DNA from: Otis tarda
Lineage: Eukaryota > Chordata > Aves > Otidiformes > Otididae
DNA: 64,000 bases
NCBI GenBank assembly: GCA_026413225.1
Contig: CM048554.1
Location: 56,875,463-56,939,462, forward strand
Reading direction: 5' to 3'
This document shows, piece after piece, positions 1 through 12,614 of this stretch. Each line of letters starts with the position of its first letter. The stretch's first letter is position 1. The notes under the pieces are model-generated. The model was not told where the DNA came from. It worked only from the letters and a program-made list of their open reading frames with translations, and searched no databases. The position numbers and the translations under genes were made by a program.

Positions 1-3000
1 TATCCACATTACACAGAGTACTAACAAAAGCTTTTATTTTTTTCCCATATCTTCTATCATATCTCCTTACATTTGCTTCCTTAAGCCATATAACTTTAGA
101 TGAAAAAAAAAAAGTGTCTAGGGTGTTAAAGCCTGTCCTTGTGTGTCAGGTTTGTTATGATGTTCTCAACAGTCTTCTGCATTTATGCTGAGATGTTCAA
201 AGTATACCTGAAAGAAAGGCTGCTTTATTTCTAAAAGATACAAGATTTTGTTGTCATAGTCTGTTCATGTTTGTTTGACATAGGTGAGTTTTAATCTCTC
301 TGAAGTGTGCATGAATGAAAGAAACTCAAATGAAAACTGCATCTACAGTTTGAGTTTCAGTGAAGCTGCTCACAGAGAATTGGTGAATTTTCAGGATATT
401 TGACAAGATTTTTCTGAAACTGATGCTGCTAATGAAACTTCGAGGTCTGTATATAAACTTCAGCAGCATTCCCTCTTTTCCATCCTCTCTCCTAGGTTAT
501 TTTCTTTATTATTAAAAAGGCAAGAACATCATTCAAGAGACACTTACACAGCTCCTTTTATATCAAGCAACATAGCCGTCTCCTGAATTACCCACTTCAG
601 AGGATATTTTAGTAAGGGAGGGTAAGTGCTGGTTTACCAGAAGTCTGATGTTCTTTTGGCACAGATGGTGTGGTGAAATGAAAGGAACTTCAGTGGCTCT
701 GGAAACTTCGAATTTCAGTCGACTTAGGGAGTCTTGGTAGGTTACATGTAACAGAAAATGGATGAGCTGACTGGTCCAGGAACCTACTTTTTTTTTTTTT
801 AAATCTTAGATAAAGTGTCAACCAATTCAGCCCTTCCAATACAGACCTATCCCCATCAAATACTATTTAGATGCAAATAATGTCAAGAAGTAGGGCTCTT
901 CATCCTGCAGGTACAACTATGTTTCATCCAAACCAGCTTTTAATATCAATCTGCTAATCTAATTATTTTGCAGTAAGCACACTTATTTGAGTGCCTTCTC
1001 ACAATCAAGCTTTCTGCTGGCTTAAACATCTCCTTACAAAAAGCACTGAAAAGTTTCTAAAGTGTCTTTTCTTCCTAAAGCACAACGTGCCTTGGAAGCC
1101 TGACCAACACACAGGCAAGCATAAGTGTGACTAGCAGTGGGGCTACGTACAACCCCAAGCACCACATGCTAATCTTGGGAAGGCTTAATTTTGCCATGAA
1201 GATGTGATCCATTAAGTTGCCTCCCATCTGACAATCCCTTTTCCCTCCTCTCCTTTCCCTTTAGGTTTTGTCCTGCTTTCCTATTAATGCATTACGTAGA
1301 AGAAGGAGAAATGAGTCCAGCTGTGACCCTGGAGGTGGTGTGTTGTTTACAAAAAGTACATTAGTACAGACACTGACATGCCTTTACTCCTCCTTCAGCT
1401 ATACTGTGTGCTGGTGAGAACTAACAGGCAGTTCTTTGGTTCTTACTGAGGCAGAACTCTTACTGGACCAGTGGGATTTTTATCCAAATAATGAAAATAT
1501 CACAGTAAGTTTGTGACATTATATTTCACAAGTGGGACTTTCAGAGGTCAGAAGACTTCAGTTCCTGTAACATAAGCATTGCTGGATTGAAGAGCTTGTA
1601 CTACAGGGAATAACAGATTGACATCCAAAAAAAAAGCATGTCCAGGATAAAGAAAAGTTGCTTCATAGAGAACAGACCTTTAAAAATGCTACATTAATAC
1701 TAAAAATATACACCGGGGGCTACCATGGCAGCCTAGGTGCACAAACTGTTTCTACAAAGAGAGAGAGACATTTATTTCGCTGCATATACCTTATCATGAG
1801 TGCGCTACGCTCAACTCTATGGTGACTTGCTTTCATCTTCAGTGCCTCTCTTACAAGTGAGACAGTACTGCACTCACGAATGAATGCGAGTTACCTAGCT
1901 CAGGGAGTTAGATGGCATAGAGAGCCTTCATACAGATATTTAGTCGTAAATACTATCATTACAGAGAGGCACGAGCGCCTGTGCTTTTGCGATTAATGCA
2001 TCTGCTGTGAGTCAGTACAGCCATTCACAGCAATCCAGTCTTGCCCCAGCTGATACTTGTCTGATGGAGCTGCAGTGTAACTGGTATCTCTCTGCACATT
2101 GCAGGTGCATAATAGAAAAGAGCAAGGAGTCTGGTCATACGGCTGTAACATATATTCTGTATTTAAACATAGCAATAAGTGCTTACAGCTGATAATGAAT
2201 AAGGCACAGCCTACATTTTTGGTACTGTACACAGAACACGCTATTTACCACTATTTCCCATTGCTACCTTCTGGAACACTAACATATTCATCTGTTTGCC
2301 ATGTTTTGGCCCTTAAGAAAAAAATGTAGTGAGTTTTGATATAGTCCAAAGTGCCACACAAAGCCAAATCGTACAGCCTGCCAAAGCAACATAGGGGCAG
2401 CAAGTTATTAACAATCTGCTCATTACCGTAAAGGTACAGCAGCTGGAGGTGGCTCATCGCTGTGAACCTTCATAATGGCTCTTTCTTCTATCAATATTAC
2501 TAGATCTAGTAAGGGTCTGAAGAAAAGAAAGTTCTCAATAAACTCAATAAAAAGAAAAGACAAAAAAAAAAGAAAGAGAAAGAAAGTATTTTGAGCATGA
2601 CTACTTCAAGGCAAACCAAACTGAACACAGTCAATACCTCCACTGAACTGCCAGGACTTACAGGAGCCACACAGCAACAGACCATTAGTAGCAGTAGATT
2701 TTGAAAAATCCTTCCTTTAGTCCCATGATACAAATATTGACTTTCATCTGTTCTCTCTGTGGGCTAATCCCTCTTGTCATTTTTGTAATCCTTATTCCCA
2801 CACCTTGTAAACTTGAATCATGCTTTCTATGTAGTAGCATGTTATGTCAAATAAAGACATTAAAAAAGCTCCTGAAGCCTGGTGAAAGGCCTTTCCTTTA
2901 CCCAGAGTTTCCTAAGTAGCATTTAATTTCTCAAAGGAATAACTGCAACATACATCTCAGAAAACACTGCATTTCAGCAACTGCCTGGTAGGCTGTGGAT

Positions 3001-3743
3001 AGACATGAAGTATGGCCATTCTAGGTGACCAGGGGGCACCATAAAGGAAAATACCAACATATTTCAGTAAAAAAATCTTTTTAGACTTGATCGATGAATG
3101 AGATGCCTTGCTTGCATTTTACAGTGCCTTCAGAATTTCCATTCTAACCTCATTTTATATTGCCCACAATTTTCTGATAGTGTCAAGCCTCTTCTCCTGT
3201 GCTCCTTAAAGGACATAAGATTTTTATGCATTTTAGCATTAGCTGAGGAAAGATGGAAAAATCCTATTAACTCATATAGAAATTTAACACTTTATGCTAT
3301 CACAAGCAAGCAGTTTGGTGAGCAGGTGCATTTACAAACCTTAACTTTCTCACGATTCTTATTCTTTTGGATTACAGGGTGTTATTTTCTTGATCACAAG
3401 AGATCCCTGCCCTGCATTAGTAATAAGATATGTCATGGCCTTTAATATAGAAAGTAAGGTTTAAAATCTTATTTCTGTAATAGAGACGTTAAAGGGAGAA
3501 GAGAACAGACGAGTTTTTTCTGCTACTACTCCAAGACAGGAGAGGCAGCGCTCCTTTAGAGTGAGCGTGCATGAGTAAGAGGAGGCAATGTGCTGACAAG
3601 ACTATGCCCCTTTTTCATTTCCATCTGCTTTTCCAATTGAATAAAGCTACAAATCATGTGAAATCTTCCACTCTCAAAACTCAAGGTGGAATAATCAGAC
3701 AACTATCTTAAGAAAAACCTCTGCTCTCCATAACAGTGACACT
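1..3743. other. unique AT-rich non-coding DNA
   Basis: No gene, RNA or recognisable transposon is seen here. The stretch contains a T13 run near 788-800, a short purine-rich run at about 2545-2588, and a patch with more CpG than its surroundings at about 1801-1994. Reading frames are short. The longest, 115 codons at 3098-3445 on the plus strand, has no recognisable domain and no coding-like neighbours. I infer intergenic or intronic sequence. Confidence 0.6.
1801..1994. other. small CpG-retaining patch
   Basis: About eight CpG dinucleotides fall in roughly 190 bases, for example in GTGCGCTACGCTC, GAATGCGAG and GCACGAGCGCC. Most of the surrounding kilobases are nearly free of CpG. It is far too small and AT-rich to be a CpG island. 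It may be a lightly methylated regulatory fragment or chance. Confidence 0.25.
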
Positions 3744-3764
3744 ATGTGTATATATATATGTATA
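3744..3764. repeat. short TA/TG simple repeat
   Basis: Alternating purine-pyrimidine run TGTGTATATATATATGTAT. Short, and likely polymorphic only weakly. Confidence 0.8.
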
Positions 3765-6700
3765 GAACAGACAAGTAATTAACGCAGGACTGGGCAGAAA
3801 ATGCATTGCATTATTCTGCACTAAGGCAAAAAAAAAATTGACTTACAGAGCATGTTATCTTCATTTTTGTCATTAAAGATACTTAACAATGTTGAAGAGA
3901 TGCATGGAGATAACTTTGTTCTCTAAAGATAGTGCTGAATTTGGAATGAATTGCAAGTTTGTCAATGGATTTGCACTGCTTGCTTCCAATAATTTGCTGA
4001 TCCATTGTCTCTATGTCACAGCAAAGTCCTCTTGAAAGTGGAAATATACTATACACCAGTTTGTCTCTTTAAAATGTTGTGATAAGAATCACTTTGGCCC
4101 CATTTTTGACACCATGTGAAAAGTAAATCTATTAAACTCATAAACATTTATTACTCACCTGAAAATACACCACTGATAAGTCCACTTTAATGTGCGCAGC
4201 ATTTGCATTCACTATTCATATGTCTTCACTGTCAGACTCAGTAATTCATGTATGGATTAATGAACATTAACAGAAGTAAGGATTAAGATTTCAAAATTAC
4301 TCCACTCAATACAAGGACAAGCTCGTGTTCTATCAACAAGATGTTTGCACAGGCATTTTGAAGTTTTGTTTTTCATTTTTCTCCCCCCAACAGTCCAGTC
4401 CCTTGAAAGGTAAAAAGGAGATTAATACTTCAGTTATTTTACAACAGGAGAATTTCTCTAGTAATGTCTAATGTTTTGTTGTGGAGAAAGGTCAGTTATC
4501 ACTGGCTTAAGCACTGCTGTTTTGATTTTTTTTTTCATACGATGGGCACCATTTCTATGGTCATAACGAAATACATGTTGTAAAGGTATTACACAGAAAT
4601 GCCTTAGCCTCGAGGAACAAATATCCATGTGCACTGCCAGATGAACAGCCACGGAGTACCCCATCTACTGAACACAAAGCAGCAGCACTGCAAATCTCTA
4701 CCCTGTCCTGTCACTCAGACATCCACTCCTATATGCTGATGATACTGTCGCTACTACCCCTGATTATAGGCATGTCAATAAAAAGAGAATTTGGACCACA
4801 CACATCTCAATTTGAGCAGAATTGATGTATATAGTTACTGAGTTTTATTTCCTACCATTACTTGTAGGATAAAATTGTACAGATACAGTTACAGATAAAA
4901 TCGTAATTTCAGCGGTCTCATCAAACCAAGTCTCACCTTTAAGCACTTATCAGGCCTCAGCTAGAAAATACAGAAGTGCTGTTACATGCAAGATATCACT
5001 TATCTCCTCATCTGCTTGTTGCCCAGCAAACTATCACTGTTTAGCTTCATTCATAGTCTAGGGCATATGTTTTATACTTGCATTTATCTGCTGAAAGGCT
5101 GGCATCTCAACTCCAAAGCAGCGGCTTTCAAAACCATTTGTGAAGGCAACAAATACTTCTTGGATTAAGGTCTTTTTACCAATGATATATTTAATTTCTG
5201 AAATTATGAGACAGTTTAATTATAAACAGCCATCCAAGCTCACCAAGCACTTAAAAGATCCCAGGTTCAAATACCTTTTCTTCCTTTGTTCCTGACAAAA
5301 TACAGCAGCGCAACTCTGAAGCGTACATCACGCTATTGCTGTGAAATCTTTTTCTTTGGGTGAAAGCCAGTGAGCAGAACTGACATAGCAACGAAGGGCC
5401 ATCCCCTGCAACCCCAGAAGCAGAAACTCATAGGAGACGTGCAGACAAAAAGAGTTGCTGATTCAAGTACGTTTTCAGATATTAACCACCTGTGATCTTA
5501 ATTTATCAGCCCAGGAGAATACAACAACTTACAGATGCCTTCTTGGCCAAAATGAATGTATTCAAGCTATAGTAGCCAGTCTGACTGTGATACTTCTTTT
5601 TGTTAATGTGAGACCACATTTAAATTATAAAGTTATTTCACGATTCAAAGCTTAGTGCCTAGAGCTACTTTTTGTGCTATAGAAAGCTACATTGTGATTT
5701 TCGTGAAGAATAATACCTGTATTGTTTACAGAGCAGGGCTAGAGTCAGCTCTGCTCACTACCACCTGCAGGCATTGAAAATTAGAACAAGTACATGCTTA
5801 ATCATTTACCAGGGAAATGGAACAGCTACAATAATAACAACAAAAAAAAAGGGTTTTACTAGATTAAAACCATGCTATGAATAATGCAATATGCTACACA
5901 AGTGTCAAAAATTAGCTCTTTTTGACCAAACTCTCAACAAGCAGTTCCTCAAACAAACCCCCTCTTTTGCTGGTAGAGACCTTTTTGCTTGCTGGCTACT
6001 TGGAGAACATTCAGTGAGAGTAAATGCAACTGCAAGTGGAAGCTCAACCTCTAGAAAAGAAATACAAATGAATTTTGATTAAAGCACTGTGCCTAATTAT
6101 AGCATTATTTGCATATGACAGTCCTAGGTAGGAAAGTGATTGGTAGTTCTTCAGCTTTGATTTAGTACAGTGGGTTGATTTGGTCAAGCAGTAAAGTACC
6201 TGAGAGACAACCATGTACGTGCCATTCATCAATGGCTGCCTCGTACACACAGCTCTCCAGCTGGGCTGCTTCCCCTCCCTGCTTGGAAGCACTTACAGTG
6301 AAGGCACATTTTAGTCTACTCTTAACATAAGCTGCTTCACCACGGATGATAATGCTCAAGATTAGAGCCTGGCTGGAGTTTTTTTCTAGTGGACTTTTGG
6401 TGAAGGTAGGTAAACATCAGGGTAGTACCTAAAGGCACCTGAGATGATCTGAGCAAACTTGGTGGAATAAATAAATAAATAAGCAAATGTTTCTCATTGT
6501 TTAACTTGTTTGCATCCTTTTTAGGTGAGTTGTTAATTAAAAGCAAAATAAATTTCATATGAATTAAAATTAATAGAGAGCACAAACGTATTCAGTTTAT
6601 ATGCACCAAGTTCTGAAGTAAAAGGTATCTGATGTACCTACTGCATCTTAAAAATATAAATAAACTGCTACAATCACATCATTAACTACATTAGAAGTAT

Positions 6701-7983
6701 TTAGAGCTTCCTCTCTTTCCATTTGACCCTTACATTAAAGGCAAGATTTTTCTTAGATTAGCATCTTTCAGGATGTACAATTCTGGTACAGTAATTGTCT
6801 CCCAGGACATAAGAGGTACCTGTAACACTTAACGTCCAAGAACTTGATGTCACATGTGTAAGACACTACAGGGGGATAAGGAACTTATTGTTATTAATGA
6901 TACCATTTTAGCTTTGAAAGCAGTTCTTCACATATTCTTGAGTATATTCACTGCGCCTGCCAAGCAGCAATCAACCACCTATTGCATTTGCCAACAGGCA
7001 CTTCTTGTAGCTGCTTACAAGAGCGTTTCAGACTCAGACAACCATCAACAGAATGGTTTCAAAATGCGTTGGATGAATTTTGCCCAGTACGATCAAGAGC
7101 TTCTGGTAATGCATACTTTCAAAAGCATCTCTACAAAAAGCAATAAAATTGGGAGTGCTACTGGAAGCAGGCAGAGAAGCATTTCCCATCCAGTGGGGCT
7201 CCTGACCCACGCAAAGAACTTAGCTGGCTTGCCGGTCACTCCTCGCCCATTACAGACAATGACTGTAAGTCACTAGTCTCAAACAATTCAAGTTGCATAT
7301 TATACAGCTGTGATGACAAGGCTTCCTAACCTTTACTTCTATTACATCTGCCTTGGATTCATGAACTTGTATGCCTGTATTTGTCCCAGGATGACTGCTG
7401 GGATCACCTCCCTTTCAGATAGGACCATTCTGGGGACTCATCAACTGTGTATTGCAAGAGAAACTGATCTGGGTTTTAAGAACAAGTACAAATGCTTATA
7501 AGCTCCAGGAATCAAGGATGTATTGATCAACAGCTTTCTTGAAAGAAAACACTAGAGGGAAAAATCTAGCCATGAATTTGTCTCATCTATGTTTATACGT
7601 CACGCCAAATTATCCCATGTAGTCTGCCTCTTAATTTCCAAGAGCAGAATAAAACGTAATACAGAGCCTCTAACCAAAGACTAGATGCTCATGCAAATTT
7701 GTGGAAAATGCTGTTTACAGCAGTACCATCTTGGCCTCCTGAGCAGTACTGGCAGAGGTGCTCACCAAAGGTACAGCCTGCACCATCACCAACACCAGCA
7801 TGCTCCCAGTCAATGCAAGCAATATTGCACCGATGTTGCGACACCTGCAATGAGAGATTTTGCTGGCATCGCTAAGCAGGCCAGGACAAGCAGTGCAGAT
7901 ATTTTCACACCTTTTTGCAAAAGTGCTGAAGCAGCAAAACTGTAGCAATTCTCCAACTCCAGTCTTGTTCATCTGAACTACTT
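3765..7983. other. unique AT-rich non-coding DNA
   Basis: No transposon or gene is recognised. The longest plus-strand frame (6854-7276, 140 codons) begins with ATG but shows no known motif, signal peptide or membrane segment pattern that would set it apart from chance. Frames of about 85 codons lie on both strands of 7685-7972, which points to locally low stop density rather than coding. A small AATA repeat lies at 6466-6482. Confidence 0.6.
6466..6482. repeat. (AATA)n microsatellite
   Basis: Four tandem AATA units in AT-rich DNA. Confidence 0.8.
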
Positions 7984-8284
7984 AGAATCATAGAATCATA
8001 AAATGGTTAGGGTTGGAAGGGACCTTCAAAGGTCATCTAGTCCAACCCCCCTGCAAGGAGCAGGGACATCCCCAACGTAGATCAGGTTGCTCATAGCCTC
8101 ATCCAGCCTGGCCTTGAATGTTTCCAGGGATGGGGCTTCCACCACCTCTCTGGGCAACCTGTTCCAGGGTTCTACAACTGTCACTGTAAAAAATTTTTTC
8201 CTAATATCCAGTCTGAATCAACCTCCCTCTATTCTAAAACCATTACCCCTCATCCTATCACAACAGGCCCTCCTTGACAAAACT
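7984..8284 (-). mobile_element. CR1 LINE 3' end, 5'-truncated
   Basis: Read on the minus strand, this is the last ~300 bp of a CR1 non-LTR retrotransposon. The plus-strand left edge carries the complemented 3' terminal repeat (TAGAATCATAGAATCATA), then GGTTGGAAGGGACC and CATCTAGTCCAACCC, the usual CR1 3' UTR. It continues into the end of ORF2 (complement of CTGGGCAACCTGTTCCAG and TCTGAATCAACCTCCCTC). The reading frame is broken. Such 5' truncation is normal for CR1, which inserts by target-primed reverse transcription and usually leaves no clear target duplication. The right edge at about 8284 is approximate. Confidence 0.95.
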
Positions 8285-8917
8285 AATTTTAGTGCTCCTC
8301 AGAAGGACAGACATTAAGTGTCTTGGCTTGTTTTCTTGCCACATGCAAACATCAATGTTAAGGAATGTGATAGCAAAGTCTTCCTCTTTCTCGCCCTGTC
8401 TTCCCTAGGCACTCATGATTGCATGGGAGCAGGACTACCACCATCACGCCCAACTATGGTCATGTAAGGCTAGCGACAGATACAGGATTGCTGCAGTAGA
8501 CCCAGATTGTCATCTTTGCATGAGACTTCACAACTACTGTACCCTCTTCTGTTTGGGAGAAAAAATGATAATCACATTTCCTAGCCAAAGGAATAATAAA
8601 GGAAAAATCTAGTAGGATTTATGTATAGTATTACAGACACAAGCATACATAGAGACAATGAGTACTTTTTTTTTTTCTGTTAAATATAAGCCTTATATAA
8701 AAATACTTCATCTCAAGTGAGTATCCAAATATTGGACTACCCCAAAATTTCTTGTGGTTTGTCTATTGTCCATGAAATATATCGTATATTTTGCCTTCAG
8801 CATTCTCTGAGCTACTCGCATTTTGCCATTAGGAAGCAACAACATTTTATAATAAGCAGTCCCCACAGCAGTTAACCTAGTTTGGGGAGTTAATGCTGCA
8901 ATTGCAAAGAGGGAAGG

Positions 8918-8935
8918 AAAAAAAAAAAAAAAAAA
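8918..8935. repeat. A18 homopolymer
   Basis: Uninterrupted run of 18 A, followed by TTAAAAAAG. It shows no sign of being the tail of a retrocopy: no recognisable transcript sequence lies upstream. Confidence 0.9.
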
Positions 8936-11511
8936 TTAAAAAAGTGCTCAGAAGAGACCTGATTTTCATTTTCCCCGGGTCAGATGGTTTACCAGAAAAA
9001 AAGTTTCTCTTCACCTGGTTTCACCCTTTAAAATAATGCAAAAAAATCTCTGTGTTACTGATGCATGCATCAGACCAAAAAACCACAAACTATTGAGACC
9101 TACATGAGTTTGTGGTGATAAATGGATCAGTCTAGATACAGAGTCAGGATCTGTGCCCAGCTGCTGTAGCTCCAGTGAGTTTAGGGAACAAAATAAGAAA
9201 ATACATATGACAACCAAATAAAGGTCACAAAGGGCCCTTCTTATTTCCTATGGGAAAGTATGAGCCTGCAGGGGTAGAAATAAATTAGGTAAAAATTAAT
9301 AGCTTTTTAAATTCTAACTAGTAAGCATATCACCCAGAGCTAGACAAACCGCTCAAAAGAAGAAAAACATAGCAACCCTATGATTTTTGTTTTTCAGTAG
9401 CTGGGAATACTAATGCAAGAGCTCAAGGCAAATATATTAATCCCCCCAGCTATGCAGAAATAAAATGTTATGTTCAGTACTACTTTCTTCAATGCCATTT
9501 TAACAAGAGGTTTTCCCACCAGCTTCCTCTCAACAATAAAATTTAATTTCATTTAAATAACAAAATAATACCCTAAATAAAATCCAAGAAAGGTGGACAT
9601 TAATTAGAAAACAGTCAAGTCCTGGCTTTAAGATAGAATACATCTTTTCTACAGTTTAAAATACAGACTTTATTTTTTCCTTTGTGTTCAGTCACCAGTG
9701 AGGTGTGTGGAGTTCAGCAGTACTGAAACAGGAGAGTCCATGCACAACCACAATGCAGGCTTTTCCCCTTGGCAGCATTGGGAAATAATCTGGCATATCC
9801 ATAGGTGTAGAAAACGATAGCCTGCCAGCAGTGCAATTGTAAGTGTGACAACAAAGCAGACATGCCCTGTTACGTCACTCCTGTGTGCAGAAGAATCCAT
9901 TTAACTGGCACACTGATAAACTTGATTTAACTGAGAAATAATAGAGAGAAGAGTATCCTTGAGAAAAGAGGCAGCAGGGTGAAGGAATAAAGGTCTTTGA
10001 GTCCTTTCCTGTTTAGAAACACCTGCAATGCTAACGCTACCCTTCCCAGTATTGCTGGAGGGTGCTAATGTTTCCAGTATGGATATTGATATTAACTGTA
10101 AATGCAAAGGCAAGTAATGGTAACTTTTTTTTTTTCCCAAGCGTTCTCAGTCACTAGAACCAAGCAGAAGCTAAAGCTAGTCTGATCAGCTATCACTTCT
10201 CTGCTATGTGAGTTTGACTTGCATGAAATTTCTTATGTAGATGAGAAGATAAAACACATTACAGTAATCCCAACAGTTTTCTAAATGCAAGATGAGGTTA
10301 AGAAAAACAGAACAACCAAGAAAGAACCCTGCAAAATGTTTCCCATGCTTTCTTTAGTAAAGTAAGGTTGCATAAATGCAGCATTTCTCCATTTATTTGT
10401 GTGCCATTAGAGTCAGGAGATTTCCACAAGACGTAAATCAGATTCATTTTCTCAGAGGTTCAGAATAAAGATCAACGCTCTTGATCTTTTTTAAACCTCG
10501 TACCGTCTGCAGTCCTATCCAGACATACAAAACTGGAACTAGAAACCTTCCCCTTGTTGCACTTCCTTCATTCCCCAATTCCACTATCAATAAAAACCAA
10601 CTCTAACTTACCATAAAGAAGTTACTAAAACACATTGCACACTGATGAACCTTGCGTTATTGTGGCTTTTAAGAACATATTAATGCAGAGAGAAACGTGG
10701 ACAGACAAGACATCTTGAGGGGAAACTGAAGGTGGGTGCTCTTCAAAAACCTTAATTTAATATAACATTTCCCACAGATCAGAAAGTGCAGGTAAAACAT
10801 CTGACATCAAGCAAGCCAGGGATAGGGAAAGTTACAGTAGCTAAATGTGGTTTCAAACTTAAAGAAGTGGCACATTTGATAGGAGTGTTTTCCTTTCATG
10901 CTTTCTACAGAGATCCTGTGAGCAACTGTGAGTCTGTACTGATGTGCAGCATGCCCCAGGCTAGGGAGCAGGCATGCAGCGGCAAGGAAACCACCCTGGT
11001 GAGATTGACAGAAAAATCTTCTGAGGGCCTTATGTGCTCCAGGTGCCTCCCACGCAAAGAGAAACCTCTCTGTGTGGTGGCAGACAGGCATTGGCTCCAT
11101 GGGGTACCTCCTGACCCAATGGCACAAACAGAGCCGAATTTCCTCTTTCAAAAAAATACCATTAAAATGGACTTTTGGCCATCATTATTGCATGTAAGCT
11201 TGAAAATATGAACCGGAAAGGTCTGAAGCTATTACTTGCCTTGCACCTGCAGAAACTGGATTAAAAAATGTCTCCAAAACCACTTGTATATCAAACACTT
11301 TCCCAAAACAACAATACGGGAGCTATGTCTGTGATGACGGCAGGGGGAGTAGAAAGGCACAGGAGAATCACACATGCTGATGAGGGATGTGCTGGGCTCT
11401 CCCTGCCCCTATCCTGCTCTCCTCCCTGGGACTGGGGTTCATTGCACATCCAGTGTCCCCTCAGCACCAGGGTAAAAAAACCTACAGGGTATAACCTGTA
11501 GGTTAAAAAGT

Positions 11512-11535
11512 AAAAAAAAAAAAAAAAAAAAAAAA
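11512..11535. repeat. A24 homopolymer
   Basis: Uninterrupted run of 24 A, the longest homopolymer in the window. A small hairpin-forming sequence (11481-11502) precedes it. No target duplication or transcript-like sequence that would mark a processed pseudogene was seen. Confidence 0.9.
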
Positions 11536-12570
11536 GTAGAGACAAAAAACCCTTTATGAAACAAAGGAGTTGGATTTGTCTCAGATGATATGACTCTCAG
11601 AAATGCTACTGAGGCTGCAAATCCATTCTAAGCCTACCAAGGTGCACCTGGATTGCCAAGTGGAAAGATCAACCTGGTCTCTGCCATCCTTATTTTCAGT
11701 AGGACCAAGTAGTGTTTCTACAATTGCTTTGTGACAGATGTCTGCTTTTCAATCTGGATGAGTACAGACAACCTTGGAGCCATCATCCCTATTTCCGCTC
11801 TCCCTAGTCAAGCTCCCCTCTGCTGCATTCCCCCATCTCCCCTTGCACTTGAGATGACATTCATCACCGACAAGTTCCTCAGTGGAAGTTGTGAATGCTT
11901 CTCAGCTATCACTCACTCCTTTGCTGATTCTTTGCTCTTGATGCTTCCTTGATATTCTGCTCCTCAAAGCTTGTGCAGATTGTTATGACCATATATAGCA
12001 CACCAATCATATTAAAGCAATACGTATTTCTTGCACAATCATGGCTAGCATTGGTTATATCTTGAAATGACTAGCGAAGATTTAGCATTTTAAGAGGAAG
12101 AAATTAATTTAGCTGGTAAGGCCACTGTGGTTGTCACAATTGCGTGGATCAAATGTAGCCTTTCGGTGAAAATATGCAAGTACGTTTACTCAGTGCGTTA
12201 TGTTTTCCTCTATGGGAGAATTCTTGTTATTCATATACTACAACTGAGGTGTGTGTCCAACAGTGCTTGTAACATAAGTATTTTTAAAGATGAAGGAAGA
12301 AAGAAAAAAAAAAACCAAAACAAAACTCACTGTCACTGAGTAAGCTGCCTCAGAAATGAAAAGAAACTTAAAATTGTATCATCTTCCCAGGTGAAAAGCA
12401 AATGACAAAGAGAATCTGATGAAAAAAGCGAACAGGCAGGAGAGCACTTATTCTCACCTAGATTTTTCTTACAAAACCTTGAGAGATAGCAAACGCTTAG
12501 ACAATTTAAAAATCTGACAATTATGACATGCATAGGGGACAAATATTTTTTTATTTAGTGCATTCCACTC

Positions 12571-12598
12571 CAAGTCCTCCTGATGTCAGGAGGACATG
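12571..12598. repeat. short near-perfect palindrome
   Basis: GTCCTCCTGA at 12574-12583 and its exact complement TCAGGAGGAC at 12586-12595 are separated by two bases. Allowing one mismatch extends the arms to 13 bp. CACTC (12566-12570) and GAGTG (12610-12614) flank it and could extend a hairpin with bulges. Its function is unknown. Confidence 0.8.
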
Positions 12599-12614
12599 AC
12601 TTGAGAGAGGAGTG

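Larger units (their letters stand above)
8285..12565. other. unique non-coding DNA
   Basis: No gene or transposon is recognised. There are two long A runs (8918-8935 and 11512-11535). Overlapping frames of 141 codons (plus, 10786-11211) and 114 codons (minus, 10807-11151) occupy the same DNA and resemble no family I know. A 7 bp palindrome with an 8 nt loop (CCTACAG...CTGTAGG, 11481-11502) sits just before the A24 run. Confidence 0.6.

Noticed and set aside
3098-3445. 115-codon plus-strand frame
   Set aside because: No recognisable motif and no coding context; this length is plausible by chance in 64 kb.
6854-7276. 140-codon plus-strand frame
   Set aside because: No family signature, signal peptide or repeat structure; single isolated frame in non-coding DNA.
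10786-11211. 141-codon plus frame opposed by a 114-codon minus frame
   Set aside because: Frames open on both strands over the same DNA point to locally few stop codons, not to a gene.
11512-11535. A24 run as the tail of a processed pseudogene
   Set aside because: No transcript-like sequence precedes it and no flanking duplication was seen; CR1-driven genomes rarely make poly(A) retrocopies.
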